64,000 nucleotides of DNA, taken from Limisphaera sp026417315 (GTDB lineage: Bacteria > Verrucomicrobiota > Verrucomicrobiia > Limisphaerales > Limisphaeraceae). Of the stretch, positions 26,973 through 36,517 are shown in pieces (position 1 is the first letter of the stretch; every line of letters starts with the position of its first letter). The notes under the pieces were generated by a model, which was given only the letters and a program-made list of their open reading frames with translations, did not search any database and had not been told where the DNA came from. The position numbers and the translations under genes are program-made. Where the stretch lies: assembly GCF_049537125.1 (NCBI RefSeq), contig NZ_JBMVQY010000005.1, positions 93,662 through 157,661 of the forward strand, written 5' to 3'.

Positions 26973-28124
26973 TCAAGGAGCCAACGGCGGGATTTCCACC
27001 CATGCCCGCCGCTGCCAGGACTCAATGCCCTTTTCCGCCAGTTGCACGCCTTTGGCGCCCTCCAACAGGTTCCACGGGAACGGCTCGTCCCACACCACGT
27101 GGCGCAAGAACAGCTCCCACTGCACCTTGAAGGCGTTGTCGTAGGCCTCGTAATCAGGCACCCGCAGCCAGTGCTCGTAAAAGTTGATGGGGTTGGGCAA
27201 ATCCGGATTCCACACGGGTCGCGGTGTCGCATGCGCCGGCTGGATCCAGCAGTCCCGCAGCCCGGCCACGGCAGAGCCCCGGGTCCCGTCCACCTGGATC
27301 GTCAACAAATCGTCCCGCCGAACGCGCACGCACCAGGAGGAGTTGAAATGGGCAATGATCCCGTTGGCCAGTTCGAACGTGGCATAGGCGGCGTCGTCCG
27401 CCGTGCATGTGTAGGGCCGACCTCGTTCGTCCCAACGCTGCTTGATGTGCGTGGCCCCCAGACACGAGACGGCCTTGACCGGTCCGAACAGGTTGTCCAG
27501 GACGTAGCGCCAGTGGCAGAGCATGTCCACAATGATGCCGCCATCCTCTTCTTTCCGGTAATTCCACGAGGGGCGCTGGGCCGGGATGTGCTCGCCATCG
27601 AACACCCAGTAGCCGAATTCTCCGCGCACGGCCAGGATTTCGCCAAAAAAGCCGGACTCCACCAGCGTCTTGAGCTTGCGCAACCCCGGCAGCCACAGCT
27701 TGTCCTGCACGACGCCGTGTTTGACGCCGGCCTGCTTGGCCCGCAGGTAAAGATCGTACGCCACCGCGGCGGTCGTGGCGGTCGGTTTTTCGCAGTACAC
27801 ATGCTTGCCCGCGGCAAGGGCCTTTTGGACCGCCGGAGCCCGCAGGCCGGTCGTTTGCGCATCAAAGTAGATCGCATTCGCCGGGTCCGAGAGGGCGCTG
27901 TCCAGGTCCGTCGTCCACCGAACTCCCTCTCCCATGGCCGCCAGACGCTCCAGCTTGGCCGCATTCCGTCCCACCAAGAGGGGCCGGGGGATAATGACTT
28001 CGTCATCGCCCCGACGCACGCCCCCTTGCTTCAGGATGGCCAAAATGGACCGGATATAGTGTTGGTTAGTGCCCATCCGGCCCGTGACGCCGTTCATGAT
28101 GATGCCAATCGTGTGGGTTTTCAT
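26973..28124 (-). CDS. Gfo/Idh/MocA family oxidoreductase
   Basis: A 383-residue enzyme with an N-terminal Rossmann fold ('IGIIMNGVTGRMGTNQHY') and the catalytic 'VYCEKPTATTAAVAYDLY' (Glu-Lys-Pro). 'GGIIVDMLCHWRYVLDNLFG' belongs to the substrate domain and carries the usual His. The first part, 'NGVTGRMG', is unusual in that a Gly-Arg-Met-Gly motif replaces the plain GxGxxG, as in a subgroup of the family. It is the last gene of a possible four-gene minus-strand unit (TIM-barrel enzyme, deoC, cupin, this one), 102 bp after the cupin gene. The set suggests breakdown of a sugar or inositol-like compound; the substrate is not known. Confidence 0.9.
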   Translation of the reverse strand: MKTHTIGIIMNGVTGRMGTNQHYIRSILAILKQGGVRRGDDEVIIPRPLLVGRNAAKLERLAAMGEGVRWTTDLDSALSDPANAIYFDAQTTGLRAPAVQKALAAGKHVYCEKPTATTAAVAYDLYLRAKQAGVKHGVVQDKLWLPGLRKLKTLVESGFFGEILAVRGEFGYWVFDGEHIPAQRPSWNYRKEEDGGIIVDMLCHWRYVLDNLFGPVKAVSCLGATHIKQRWDERGRPYTCTADDAAYATFELANGIIAHFNSSWCVRVRRDDLLTIQVDGTRGSAVAGLRDCWIQPAHATPRPVWNPDLPNPINFYEHWLRVPDYEAYDNAFKVQWELFLRHVVWDEPFPWNLLEGAKGVQLAEKGIESWQRRAWVEIPPLAP

Positions 28125-28226
28125 GGTGGAGTGATCTGCGGACGGGATTCGGGCCGGCCCGCATTCACCGGGGCGTCGGCAAGCAGAGCAGGCCAGTCCT
28201 CTGCGCCGCTCCCGATGAGCGGACGC

Positions 28227-28673
28227 TCAACTCGGCTTGGCCGTGCATTGCGGCCAGGCCCCCGGCGGCAGAGGCGGTGCTTCGATGCCGGCTCGGGGCA
28301 GTGTCCCTTCCAACTCCTGCCGCCAGTGCGCCACGTCCCCGGCCGGTCCGTAGCAATAAATCATGCGCAACGGCGTGTCGCCGATGTTGGTGAGCTGATG
28401 ATAGACGCCCGGCGGGATATAAACCGCCTGCCCACCGGTCAGAATCTGGCGCTCCTCGCCCAGGCACATTTCGCCGGTGCCTTCCAGGATGAAATAGATC
28501 TCTTCCTGTTCCTGATTGTGCCAGGGGACCTGACCGCCCTGCGGGTCCAACGTGACATAGCCCATGCAAAAGTTGCGGCACTGAATGGGAGCGGCGCCCC
28601 CGACCAGGTTTTGGGTGCGGCGTCGGGCCGGATAACGGCGCCCCTCGATTTGGCGCAAATCCGAGATGATCAT
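28227..28673 (-). CDS. Cupin domain protein
   Basis: A 148-residue single cupin. The conserved beta-barrel motif is readable: 'VPWHNQEQEEIYFILEGTG' (motif 1, with His and Glu as metal ligands), 'GGQAVYIPPGVYHQLTNIGD' (motif 2, with its His), ending in 'LRMIYCYGPAGD'. Cupins of this size act as sugar isomerases/epimerases, dioxygenases or sensors, so the reaction cannot be assigned. It sits between deoC (66-bp gap, upstream) and a Gfo/Idh/MocA oxidoreductase on the same strand, which suggests a role in the same carbohydrate pathway. Confidence 0.82.
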   Translation of the reverse strand: MIISDLRQIEGRRYPARRRTQNLVGGAAPIQCRNFCMGYVTLDPQGGQVPWHNQEQEEIYFILEGTGEMCLGEERQILTGGQAVYIPPGVYHQLTNIGDTPLRMIYCYGPAGDVAHWRQELEGTLPRAGIEAPPLPPGAWPQCTAKPS

Positions 28674-28738
28674 GGCGGCTCACCGTTAGCCTGCCCCCGC
28701 GGCAGGGTCAAGCACGACCGACCGGACCCGCGCCGATT

Positions 28739-29551
28739 TCAGGCGGTGGGAGGAGAGGCCAAAGGATGCGCCCGGCCGGCACGGCGGCAATACTCGTCGA
28801 GGATCTGAGCCGTGGCCGTGGCGCCGCACCGACTGGCCCCGAGCTCCCGCACCCGCAGCAGTCGATCCAGTGTGCGCACGCCCCCGGCCGCTTTGATCTG
28901 CACCCTGGCCGAGCAGGTCTCCCGCATCAGTTTCAAGTCTTCGTCCGTGGCCCCGCCTGGCCGGTAGGTCCCGTCAGGCTGCGGCAGGAACGCAAACCCG
29001 GTGGATGTCTTGATCCAATCCGCCCCGGCCGCCTCGGCCAGTTCGCAAAGCTTTCGTTTCAGGGCCGGGCCGTCCCGTCCCGCACCGCCGGCATCGAGCA
29101 AGGCCATCTCCAGAATCACCTTGACCCGTGCGCCGTGGGCGTGGGCCGCCTCGCAAACGGCCGCAATGTCCCGGCGCACATACTCCCAGTCCCCGCTCCG
29201 GGCCTTGCCAATGTTGAGGACCATGTCGATTTCCTGCGCACCGTCCCGGCAGGCAAGAACCGTTTCGAGGTGCTTGACCTCCGTCAGGGAGCTTCCGTGC
29301 GGAAACCCCACCACCGCGGCCACCCGAACGGGCGTGCCCCGCAACAACTCCGCGGCGCGGCGGACATCGCAGGGACGCACACACACCGCCGCCACCCCAT
29401 ACCGGAGGGCCAGACGACAGCCCGCCTCCACGTCAGCATCCGTAAGAGCAGGGTGCAACAGGGAGTGGTCGATCATCTCCGCCAGCTCCTCATAGGTGCA
29501 GGGCAGGGGAGCCGGCTCCGGGTCGGAGGTGCTGCCGGTTTGCATGGGCAC
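28739..29551 (-). CDS. deoC: Deoxyribose-phosphate aldolase
   Basis: A 270-residue class I aldolase that splits 2-deoxyribose-5-phosphate into glyceraldehyde-3-phosphate and acetaldehyde. The Schiff-base Lys181 lies in 'WIKTSTGFAF'; Asp109 ('EIDMVLNIG') and Lys220 ('VQIKAAGGVRT') complete the catalytic set. 'IDHSLLHPALTDADVEAGC' is the usual N terminus and the CDVR region is present. The start at 29551 gives a 15-residue non-conserved leader. Only 12 bp separate it from the upstream TIM-barrel gene, so the two are co-transcribed. No nucleoside phosphorylase (deoA/D) is nearby, so it may serve a different catabolic route from the classical deo operon. Confidence 0.95.
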   Translation of the reverse strand: MPMQTGSTSDPEPAPLPCTYEELAEMIDHSLLHPALTDADVEAGCRLALRYGVAAVCVRPCDVRRAAELLRGTPVRVAAVVGFPHGSSLTEVKHLETVLACRDGAQEIDMVLNIGKARSGDWEYVRRDIAAVCEAAHAHGARVKVILEMALLDAGGAGRDGPALKRKLCELAEAAGADWIKTSTGFAFLPQPDGTYRPGGATDEDLKLMRETCSARVQIKAAGGVRTLDRLLRVRELGASRCGATATAQILDEYCRRAGRAHPLASPPTA

Positions 29552-29563
29552 GGGAACCGTCGC

Positions 29564-30478
29564 TCAGGCGAAAAAGGGCCGAAGAATCTGACCGGCCACT
29601 TGCACGGCCCGCTTCCGGCCCTCCAGGGCTCGACCGAAGGTGTCGTCCTCGACCTCGATGCACACCGGGCCATGGTAGCCGATCTCATACAGTTTCGCCA
29701 TGAACTGAGCCCAGTTGATCTCGCCGAAGCCCGGGATCCGCGGGGTGTGCCACTGTTTCGGGAAGGCGAAAATCCCGACCTCGTTGAGCTTGTCCGCCTC
29801 CACCTGCATGTCCTTGGCATGCACGTGAAACAGTTTGTCCTTGAACTCGTTCAACGGCCGGATGGGATCCATCCGCTGGAGCACCAGGTGCGACGGGTCG
29901 TAGTTGAGACCGAAATGGTCCGACGGGATGTCGCTGAACATGCGTCGCCAGATCACCGGCGTGGTGGCGAGGTTTTTTCCCCCGGGCCATTCGTCGCGGG
30001 TGAAGAGCATGGGACAATTCTCAATGCCGATGCGGACGTTGTGATCCTCCGCAAAGGCCACCAGGGGCTTCCACGTCTTGAGGAAGCGGGGCCAGTTCTC
30101 GTCCACGGTCCGCGTCCAGTCGCGGCCCACGAACGTGTTGACCTGACGGACACCCAGCAGGCTGGCCGCACGGATCACGCGTTTGAGGTGTTCCACCGCC
30201 GCCCGAGCGACGGCGGGGTTGGGGTCCAGCGGATTGGGGTAGTACCCCAGGCCACTGAAACTGACGCCATGCTGGGAACAAAGGGCATTGAGGTCGTCTG
30301 CCTGGGCCTGGGTGAAATTCAACACGTCCACGTGGGTGACCCCGGCGAAGCGGCGTTCGGCCTTTCCGGGGGGCCAGCACATGACCTCGACACAGTGGAA
30401 ACCCTCGGCCGCGGCAAACGCCAGAAGTTCATTCAAGGTGAGTTCGGGAAGAATGGCGGAGACGAATCCGAGTTTCAT
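29564..30478 (-). CDS. TIM-barrel sugar phosphate isomerase/epimerase-type protein
   Basis: A 304-residue protein of the AP-endonuclease-2/xylose isomerase-like TIM-barrel superfamily. Features: 'KLGFVSAILPELTLNELLAFAAAEGFHCVEVM' at the N terminus, 'NTFVGRDWTRTVDENWPRFL', 'IGIENCPMLFTRDEWPGGKN' with metal-binding Glu, 'FGLNYDPSHLVLQRMD' with Asp and His, and 'GPVCIEVEDDTFG' near the C terminus. Two adjacent ATGs (30481 and 30478) are possible starts. It is the first gene of a minus-strand unit (this gene, deoC, cupin, oxidoreductase) and is divergent from lepA. Members isomerise or epimerise sugars or inositol derivatives; the substrate is unknown. Confidence 0.88.
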   Translation of the reverse strand: MKLGFVSAILPELTLNELLAFAAAEGFHCVEVMCWPPGKAERRFAGVTHVDVLNFTQAQADDLNALCSQHGVSFSGLGYYPNPLDPNPAVARAAVEHLKRVIRAASLLGVRQVNTFVGRDWTRTVDENWPRFLKTWKPLVAFAEDHNVRIGIENCPMLFTRDEWPGGKNLATTPVIWRRMFSDIPSDHFGLNYDPSHLVLQRMDPIRPLNEFKDKLFHVHAKDMQVEADKLNEVGIFAFPKQWHTPRIPGFGEINWAQFMAKLYEIGYHGPVCIEVEDDTFGRALEGRKRAVQVAGQILRPFFA

Positions 30479-30481
30479 CAT

Positions 30482-30851
30482 GGCTTTGGGCTCGGTACGC
30501 GGTTGCTGTTCACCCCGGCCCTTCCGGGCCACCGGCCCACTTCTACCTGCTCAGGTGGGGATTTGCAACGGCATTCGGCTGCAGACGGCGTGGGAGAGGG
30601 ACCCGGGAGCGGGACCATCGGCCGACGCTGCCGGATTGGGGCCCCGAACCTCCGGGGCGGCTTGCGAAAGGTTGCGAGAAAGGGCAGGGGAGGCGCCCCC
30701 GGACACGGGTGCGCGTCGGGGACGGTCACGAGGCCTGCGCGAGCCTCGCCGGTTCGGGCCGCAGAGGATCCAAGCCCATGTTTGATCTTTTCTTCAGCCT
30801 CTTTCGCGTTATCTTGGCGCTTCAACGAACGACAGGAGTGCTGCAACGCAC
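30482..30851. other. 370-bp divergent intergenic region upstream of lepA
   Basis: Nothing definite is visible. A TATCTT (30810-30815) could be a -10 element for lepA, but no good -35 lies at the proper distance. Confidence 0.3.
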
Positions 30852-32645
30852 ATGGAGCCGAGCCACATTCGAAACTTCAGCATCATCGCCCATGTCGATC
30901 ATGGGAAGACGACGCTGTCGGATCGGTTGCTGCATCGCACCGGCACGATCACGGACCGGGAGATGCAGGAACAGTTGCTGGACTCCATGGACCTGGAGCG
31001 GGAACGCGGCATCACCATCAAGGCCCATCCCGTCACCATGTATTACACGGCGCGCAACGGGCAGCGGTATGAGTTGAACCTGATCGACACGCCGGGCCAT
31101 GTGGACTTTTCGTACGAGGTCTCGCGCAGCTTGCGGGCCTGCGAGGGCGCGTTGTTGGTGGTGGATGCCGCCCAGGGGGTGGAAGCCCAGACCGTGGCCA
31201 ATGTCCACCTGGCCATGAAACAGAACCTGGTGATCATCCCGGTCATCAACAAGATCGACCTGCCCCACGCCAACATCCCGCTCGTGCGGCAGCAGCTCGA
31301 AGACATCCTGGCCATCCCGGCCGACAGCGCCATTTTGGCCAGCGCCAAAGAGGGAATCGGAACCGACGAAATCCTGGAGGCGATCGTCGAGCGGATTCCG
31401 CCGCCGCAGCCGACCGGCGCCCCCAGTTTGCAGGCCCTGGCGTTCGACTCGTACTTCGACACCTACAAGGGCGTCGTCGTCTACGTGCGCGTGTTCAACG
31501 GAGAGTTGCGCCCCGGCATGCACATCCGGCTCCTGCACTCGGGCCGCACCTACGAGGTCAAGGAGGTCGGCAGCTTCAACCCCAAGCCGTACGTACGCGA
31601 CCGACTGGGAGTGGGGGAAACCGGTTACCTGGCCGCCAACATCAAAAGTCCGTCGGAGGTGAAGCTCGGCGACACCATCACGGATGCGCGTGTGCCCTCG
31701 CCCGCACTGCCGGGATTTCAGGAGGTTCGGCCCATGGTGTTCAGCGGGATTTACCCCATCAACACGGCCGACTACGAGCATTTGAAGGCCAGCATGGCCA
31801 AGCTGCAACTGAACGATCCGGCCTTCGTCTATCAGCCGGAGACCAGCGTGGCCCTGGGGTTCGGCTTCCGCTGCGGGTTTTTGGGGCTGCTGCACATGGA
31901 GATCGTGCAGGAGCGATTGCGGCGGGAGTACAACATGGACATCATCGCCACGTACCCCAGCGTGGTCTACCGAGTGCGCCTGACCAACGGGACGGTCAAG
32001 GAAGTGGACAATCCCGCCCACATGCCCGAGCCCAACTACATCGAGCAGATCGAGGAACCCGTCGTCCGCGCGTACCTGCTCTGTCCCAACGAGTACATCG
32101 GCGATCTGTTGACGCTGATCACCGAACGGCGCGGACAGGTGGAGAACACCGAGACCCTGGACCCCCGCCGCGTCATGCTCACCGCCCTGCTGCCGCTCAA
32201 CGAGATCCTGATTGACTTCCACGACCGACTCAAGAGCCTGACGCGCGGGTACGGGTCCATGGACTACGAACACGCGGGTTATGTCCCCTCGGACATGGTG
32301 AAACTCGACATGCTCGTCAACGGCGAGCCGGTCGACGCCTTTTCCTGCATCGTCCACCGGGACAAGGCCGAGGCCCGCGGCCGCCTGCTGGCCGCCAAAC
32401 TCAAGGAGGTCATCCCGCGCCAGCAGTTCCAGGTCGCCATCCAGGCCGCCATCGGCGGCCGCATCATCGCCCGTGAAACCGTCAGCGCCCTGCGCAAGGA
32501 CGTCACCGCCAAGTGCTACGGCGGCGACATCACCCGCAAGCGCAAGCTGCTGGAACGCCAAAAGGAGGGCAAGAAACGCATGAAAGCCATCGGCTCGGTC
32601 CACATCCCTCAAGAAGCCTTCATCGCCGTCTTGAAAACCTCCTGA
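30852..32645 (+). CDS. lepA: Elongation factor 4 (LepA)
   Basis: A 597-residue ribosome-binding GTPase that acts on stalled or mis-translocated ribosomes and influences initiation. G motifs are complete: 'AHVDHGKTTLSDRLL' (P-loop), 'DTPGHVDFSYEV', 'VINKIDLPHA' and 'ILASAKEGIG' (G5). The LepA-specific C-terminal domain is present ('LLKTS' end, 'DFHDRLKSLTRGYGSMDYE', 'AKLKEVIPRQQFQVAIQAAIGG', 'GKKRMKAIGSVHIPQEAFIAVL'). The ATG at 30852 follows AGGAG at a somewhat long distance of 13 nt. In many bacteria lepA precedes lepB, and here signal peptidase I follows after 51 bp, as in the classical lepA-lepB operon. Confidence 0.98.
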   Translation: MEPSHIRNFSIIAHVDHGKTTLSDRLLHRTGTITDREMQEQLLDSMDLERERGITIKAHPVTMYYTARNGQRYELNLIDTPGHVDFSYEVSRSLRACEGALLVVDAAQGVEAQTVANVHLAMKQNLVIIPVINKIDLPHANIPLVRQQLEDILAIPADSAILASAKEGIGTDEILEAIVERIPPPQPTGAPSLQALAFDSYFDTYKGVVVYVRVFNGELRPGMHIRLLHSGRTYEVKEVGSFNPKPYVRDRLGVGETGYLAANIKSPSEVKLGDTITDARVPSPALPGFQEVRPMVFSGIYPINTADYEHLKASMAKLQLNDPAFVYQPETSVALGFGFRCGFLGLLHMEIVQERLRREYNMDIIATYPSVVYRVRLTNGTVKEVDNPAHMPEPNYIEQIEEPVVRAYLLCPNEYIGDLLTLITERRGQVENTETLDPRRVMLTALLPLNEILIDFHDRLKSLTRGYGSMDYEHAGYVPSDMVKLDMLVNGEPVDAFSCIVHRDKAEARGRLLAAKLKEVIPRQQFQVAIQAAIGGRIIARETVSALRKDVTAKCYGGDITRKRKLLERQKEGKKRMKAIGSVHIPQEAFIAVLKTS

Positions 32646-32696
32646 AACAGAGCTTGGAGCCCACGGACAGCCCAGGTCGCATCCCACTGCCAACCC

Positions 32697-33857
32697 ATGC
32701 TCTTTTTGCGCTGGTTTTTGTCCCGGACCGTTCGCGACGCACTCAACCTCTGTCGGCACGTCGAACGCCTGACCCACGCCCAGGCCGACCTGCTCACCCC
32801 CCGGGCCCTGACCGGCCTGCGCGAGGCCACCCAACGCCTGCGCGCCGACCTGAAGGCGGGTTCCGACCGCGCCACCCTGCGCCAGCGCATGGAGGAAGTC
32901 GAACAAGCCGCGCAACAATGGTTGTTGCCCTATCCCCACCCCCGGCTCCGCGAGAATTTCGAGGTGCTGTTGGTGGCCCTGGCCGTGGCCATGGCCATCC
33001 GCACCTTTTTCCTCCAGCCTTTCAAAATCCCCACCGGCTCCATGCAGCCGACCCTGTTCGGCGTGACCTCCGTGAACTTGAAAGAGCATCCGGAATTCCA
33101 GCCCCCCACCGGCTGGCAGCGCGTCCGCGAATGGTTCGCGGGCGTTTCCTACGTCAAACTGATTGCCAAGACCGACGGGCCCATCCAGCAAGTGGATCCT
33201 CCTCTGAGGCTCCTGTTCTTTAACCTCAAACAAACGCTCTGGATCGGCGGCGTGCCGCATACCCTGTGGTTCCCTCCGGACTGTGGGCAGGCGGACATTG
33301 CGGTACGAGGCGGGTTGCGGCCCGGACAGTACTTCCGCAAGGGAGACCTGGTCCTCCACGTCCGCGTGCAAAGCGGTGACCATCTCTTCGTGGACAGAAT
33401 GACCTACAATTTTCGCACCCCGAGGCGAGGGGAGATTGTCGTCTTCGAGACCGCGGGCATCGCCGGGCTGCCACAGGATCAATTCTACATCAAACGCCTG
33501 GTGGCCCTTGGGGGTGAGCTCGTCCAGCTTGGCCCGGACCGACACGTTCGGATCAACGGACGCCGGTTGGACCATCGCACCCCGGGCTTCGAGCTGGTCT
33601 ACAGTTTCGATCCCCAGCAACCGCCGCGTGACAGCCAATACTCCGGACACGTGAACCATCCCCATTTGGCGCCGCTGTTCCGGGAACACCCCGAGGGAAT
33701 CCATGTTCCGCCGCGACACTTCATGGTGATGGGGGACAACACCCTCAACAGCCTGGACTCCCGCACCTGGGGACCGTTTCCCGCGCGGAATGTCATCGGA
33801 CGCTACTGGTTCGTCTATTGGCCCATCACGGAACGTTTCGGGTGGGCTCCTCGGTAG
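32697..33857 (+). CDS. lepB: Signal peptidase I
   Basis: A 386-residue membrane peptidase that removes signal peptides from exported proteins. The transmembrane anchor (about 89-105, 'EVLLVALAVAMAIRTFFLQ') leads directly into the catalytic Ser115 in 'KIPTGSMQPTL'; the general base is Lys266 in 'DQFYIKRLVALGG', and the family box 'VMGDNTLNSLDSRTWG' follows. The length is above the usual 250-320 because of a roughly 85-residue N-terminal cytoplasmic part and an insertion at about residues 125-205 between the Ser and Lys motifs. It lies 51 bp after lepA, so it is almost certainly part of the same operon. Confidence 0.95.
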   Translation: MLFLRWFLSRTVRDALNLCRHVERLTHAQADLLTPRALTGLREATQRLRADLKAGSDRATLRQRMEEVEQAAQQWLLPYPHPRLRENFEVLLVALAVAMAIRTFFLQPFKIPTGSMQPTLFGVTSVNLKEHPEFQPPTGWQRVREWFAGVSYVKLIAKTDGPIQQVDPPLRLLFFNLKQTLWIGGVPHTLWFPPDCGQADIAVRGGLRPGQYFRKGDLVLHVRVQSGDHLFVDRMTYNFRTPRRGEIVVFETAGIAGLPQDQFYIKRLVALGGELVQLGPDRHVRINGRRLDHRTPGFELVYSFDPQQPPRDSQYSGHVNHPHLAPLFREHPEGIHVPPRHFMVMGDNTLNSLDSRTWGPFPARNVIGRYWFVYWPITERFGWAPR

Positions 33858-35749
33858 TGTCGGCCCGCTCGGGCGCGCTGCCGGCGCGTCGCGACGAGGT
33901 AATCACTCGACCGGAGCTGCAAGCACCTCGGCGTCGCGTGCCTGAACCGCGCAATCAGGGAGCTCCCGGACGGACCGGCCTGCGCGTACCCCGGGTCCAA
34001 GGCGGGCCAAGATAGGTTGCCGGAACCAGGAATCCCGGCCTGCCATGCGTGAGACAGGAAACCGCGCATCCACGCGCTCGTTCCCATAACCGCTTGACCC
34101 AAGTTCGTCAAATCCCGGCCTCATAGCGGACCGCAGACGGTGTGGTCCCGAGCCGCAACGGCTCGCCTCCAGCGCCTGTCTTGTCCGGGGAAACCGATTC
34201 TCGCAGGGTGGCCCGATGATTTGTACGACCGCCAGCCAACCCCTCAGCCCACAGGTCAGTGACCTTGAGCGCCGAGGCATCCGAGCCGCTCAGGTGGAGC
34301 TCGGCCCGCAAACATCGCCCTCGACCCGGGGCCGGAACCCCAATGACCTATTGAGCGTGCACTGCTGGGGACCGATCCCGACCTGCCAAACGGCCCCACG
34401 GCCACGCACCGCGCCTCTTCAGTGTCCTCTCAGCACAACCTGGCTGCCCCTTCGCGAACCCGGCTGCCGTTTCCACGAGCTCAAGACGCGCGTGACGGAT
34501 CGATTTGCCTCGGCTGTCCCGTCCGAGCCGGGCGCGACCACTGGCCTGAAAACGCGCTGGCGGGCAGTTGTGAGCTCTCGAATCTTCGGAGCCTCCAGCT
34601 TGCACTGACGCTTCCTCGAATGGCGCCCGGATTCCCGCTGGTCGGGCCATCCACCGTTCGTATACGCAATAGAACATATATTGTGCAGAATTTATTTATG
34701 CGAGCCAAATCTGGCCCCGGTTTTTAACCCGATCGACCGCGCCCGGATACAGGGACATTACACCAAGCCCAACGTCGCAGCTTCCCCGCCCCAAAGCCCA
34801 CTGGTCGCCAGGCGTGTGTCAGCTCGCACAGAATGTCCAAACCGAGCGCTCGCCGCAGACGATCCTCTCCAACCAGAGAGCCCGGGTACCGCAAAGTCGC
34901 TTCGAAGCCGGCCCGCTCCTGGGGTGTGCCTTTCGGCGTCCGACTGAGGAGCCACGGCTTCTGGAGCCCCAGCACTCGGGGGTGCCGACCGCGTCCAAGG
35001 GCTTGGCGCTGAAAACGCACCATGCCTCATGCCTTCCGTGCAATCATGAGTAGCGTGGATGCAAACGTGTGGGCCATCCAGGCCCTCCAAGGACCAGGCG
35101 TCAGCCAGAGGTCCCGATTGCGCCGACGGGCGAACCAGGATCGTGCTCGATACCCGGCGGGGAGATCGGCACGCGCCCGTACAAGGTCATCGGAATTATT
35201 TCACGAACAGGAAAAGCACCCGCACTTTCGCTGAGAATCGAGGCTGGTTTGCGGAGGACCCCACTTTTTCAATGGCCTGGCGGGTCTTGGACACGTGAAG
35301 TCCCGGGGCGCAGTTCACCGACACGGTGAGCGTCGTCCGTGGCGACCTCCACAGCGGCCGGCAGCGGCCAGAAGGGCTGGCTGCGGAAGCGAATGCGATC
35401 TTTGGCGCGTGCTGCATGCGGGTGGCGGCTGCCGAGTCGGGTGCCGACGGAAGACGCGTTGGCCAAATGCATGCCCGACCGACAGAAGGTCGAGACGTTC
35501 CAATGGCCTCGCTGCAACGGAGCCGCCGGGAGGTGACCACGAATGGCCAGGCCGCGTTTGCCATCGGGTTCCATTGGGCCCGAACGCGCCAAAAGGCGCG
35601 CAAAACCAAGCGGCACATGGAAACCGCAACACGGCCGGAGCCACGAAAACAGCCGAGAGTCGCCAGCCGGCAGAAGCGGATTTACCCGAGCCCCCGGATC
35701 GCCCGATCCGTGACACGCCGGGGATGACCGGCCAGGGGTTCACGCCGGC
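33858..35749. other. 1.9-kb gene-poor region between convergent lepB and the response regulator
   Basis: No frame here resembles a known protein, and codon patterns are inconsistent between frames. An AT-rich patch at about 34660-34705 (GTATACGCAATAGAACATAT and onward) stands out in the GC-rich surroundings. Possibilities are a decayed gene, an RNA gene or an origin-proximal element; none is supported by motifs I can name. Confidence 0.4.
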
Positions 35750-36379
35750 TCAGCGTTTGAGGAATTTCGCCACGGCTTCAGTTCGGGTCCTCACCTGCAG
35801 TTTTTCGTAGATGCGTCGGATGTGGGTATGGACCGTTTCGTAGCTCACGCCAAGCCGGTCCGCAATCTCCTTGTACAAGAAGCCCTGGGCCAGCAGATCC
35901 AGCACCTCCCGTTCGCGCGGCGACAGCTCCGCCGTGGTATCGGGCGGACGTGGCGTCGGGCGTTGAAACGACTGAACCACCTTCCGGGCAATGTGAGTGG
36001 TCATGGGGGAACCACCGCTGACCACGTCCCGGATGGCCTGCAGCAGCTCCTCCCGGGAGGATCGCTTGAGCAGGTACCCCGTGGCCCCGGCTGCCAGGGC
36101 GTTAAAAATATTGTCGGTGTCCTCGTACACCGTCAGCATGATGAACTGAGTTTCCGGGCACTGGGGTTTCAGCTGACGCACGCACTCCACGCCGGTGAGG
36201 CCCGGGAGGTTGATGTCCATCAACACCACATCGGGTCGAAGGCCCGGAATGGCGGCCAGCGCTTCCTCGCCCGTGGCGTACATGCCCACGCATTGGAAGC
36301 CCTCGGTCCGACCAATCACCCGGCCCAGGGTGGCCCGGAGTTTCTCGTTGTCTTCCACGATGGCGACTTTAATGGGCAT
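35750..36379 (-). CDS. NarL/LuxR-type response regulator
   Basis: A 209-residue regulator with a receiver domain (1-120) and a C-terminal LuxR helix-turn-helix. The phosphoacceptor Asp is in 'VVLMDINLPG', with the switch Thr in 'FIMLTVYED' and the conserved Lys in 'YLLKRSSREE'. The DNA-binding domain reads 'LSPREREVLDLLAQGFLYKEIADRLGVSYETVHTHIRRIYEKLQVRTRTEAV'-like and is complete. The start at 36379 (MPIKVAIVEDN) is canonical. It lies 138 bp downstream of a large sensor kinase on the same strand and is its probable partner. Confidence 0.94.
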   Translation of the reverse strand: MPIKVAIVEDNEKLRATLGRVIGRTEGFQCVGMYATGEEALAAIPGLRPDVVLMDINLPGLTGVECVRQLKPQCPETQFIMLTVYEDTDNIFNALAAGATGYLLKRSSREELLQAIRDVVSGGSPMTTHIARKVVQSFQRPTPRPPDTTAELSPREREVLDLLAQGFLYKEIADRLGVSYETVHTHIRRIYEKLQVRTRTEAVAKFLKR

Positions 36380-36517
36380 GACAGACAGACGAGGGATCCC
36401 GAGGAGGGCTGTAAGTCCGGCGCCGACGAACTTGCAAGAGGCATGCGGCCAGGGTCCGGACGCGCGGCGCGATCGAAGGACGGGGTTCGTCACCCCTGAT
36501 TCGCAGGCTTGTGGGAT

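Noticed and set aside
30822..33719. A 965-residue frame antisense to lepA and lepB
   Set aside because: lepA and lepB are complete and typical; the antisense frame has no domain.
34724..35023. A 99-residue minus-strand frame in the gene-poor region
   Set aside because: No recognisable family, no ribosome-binding site and competing frames of equal length; not enough to call a gene.
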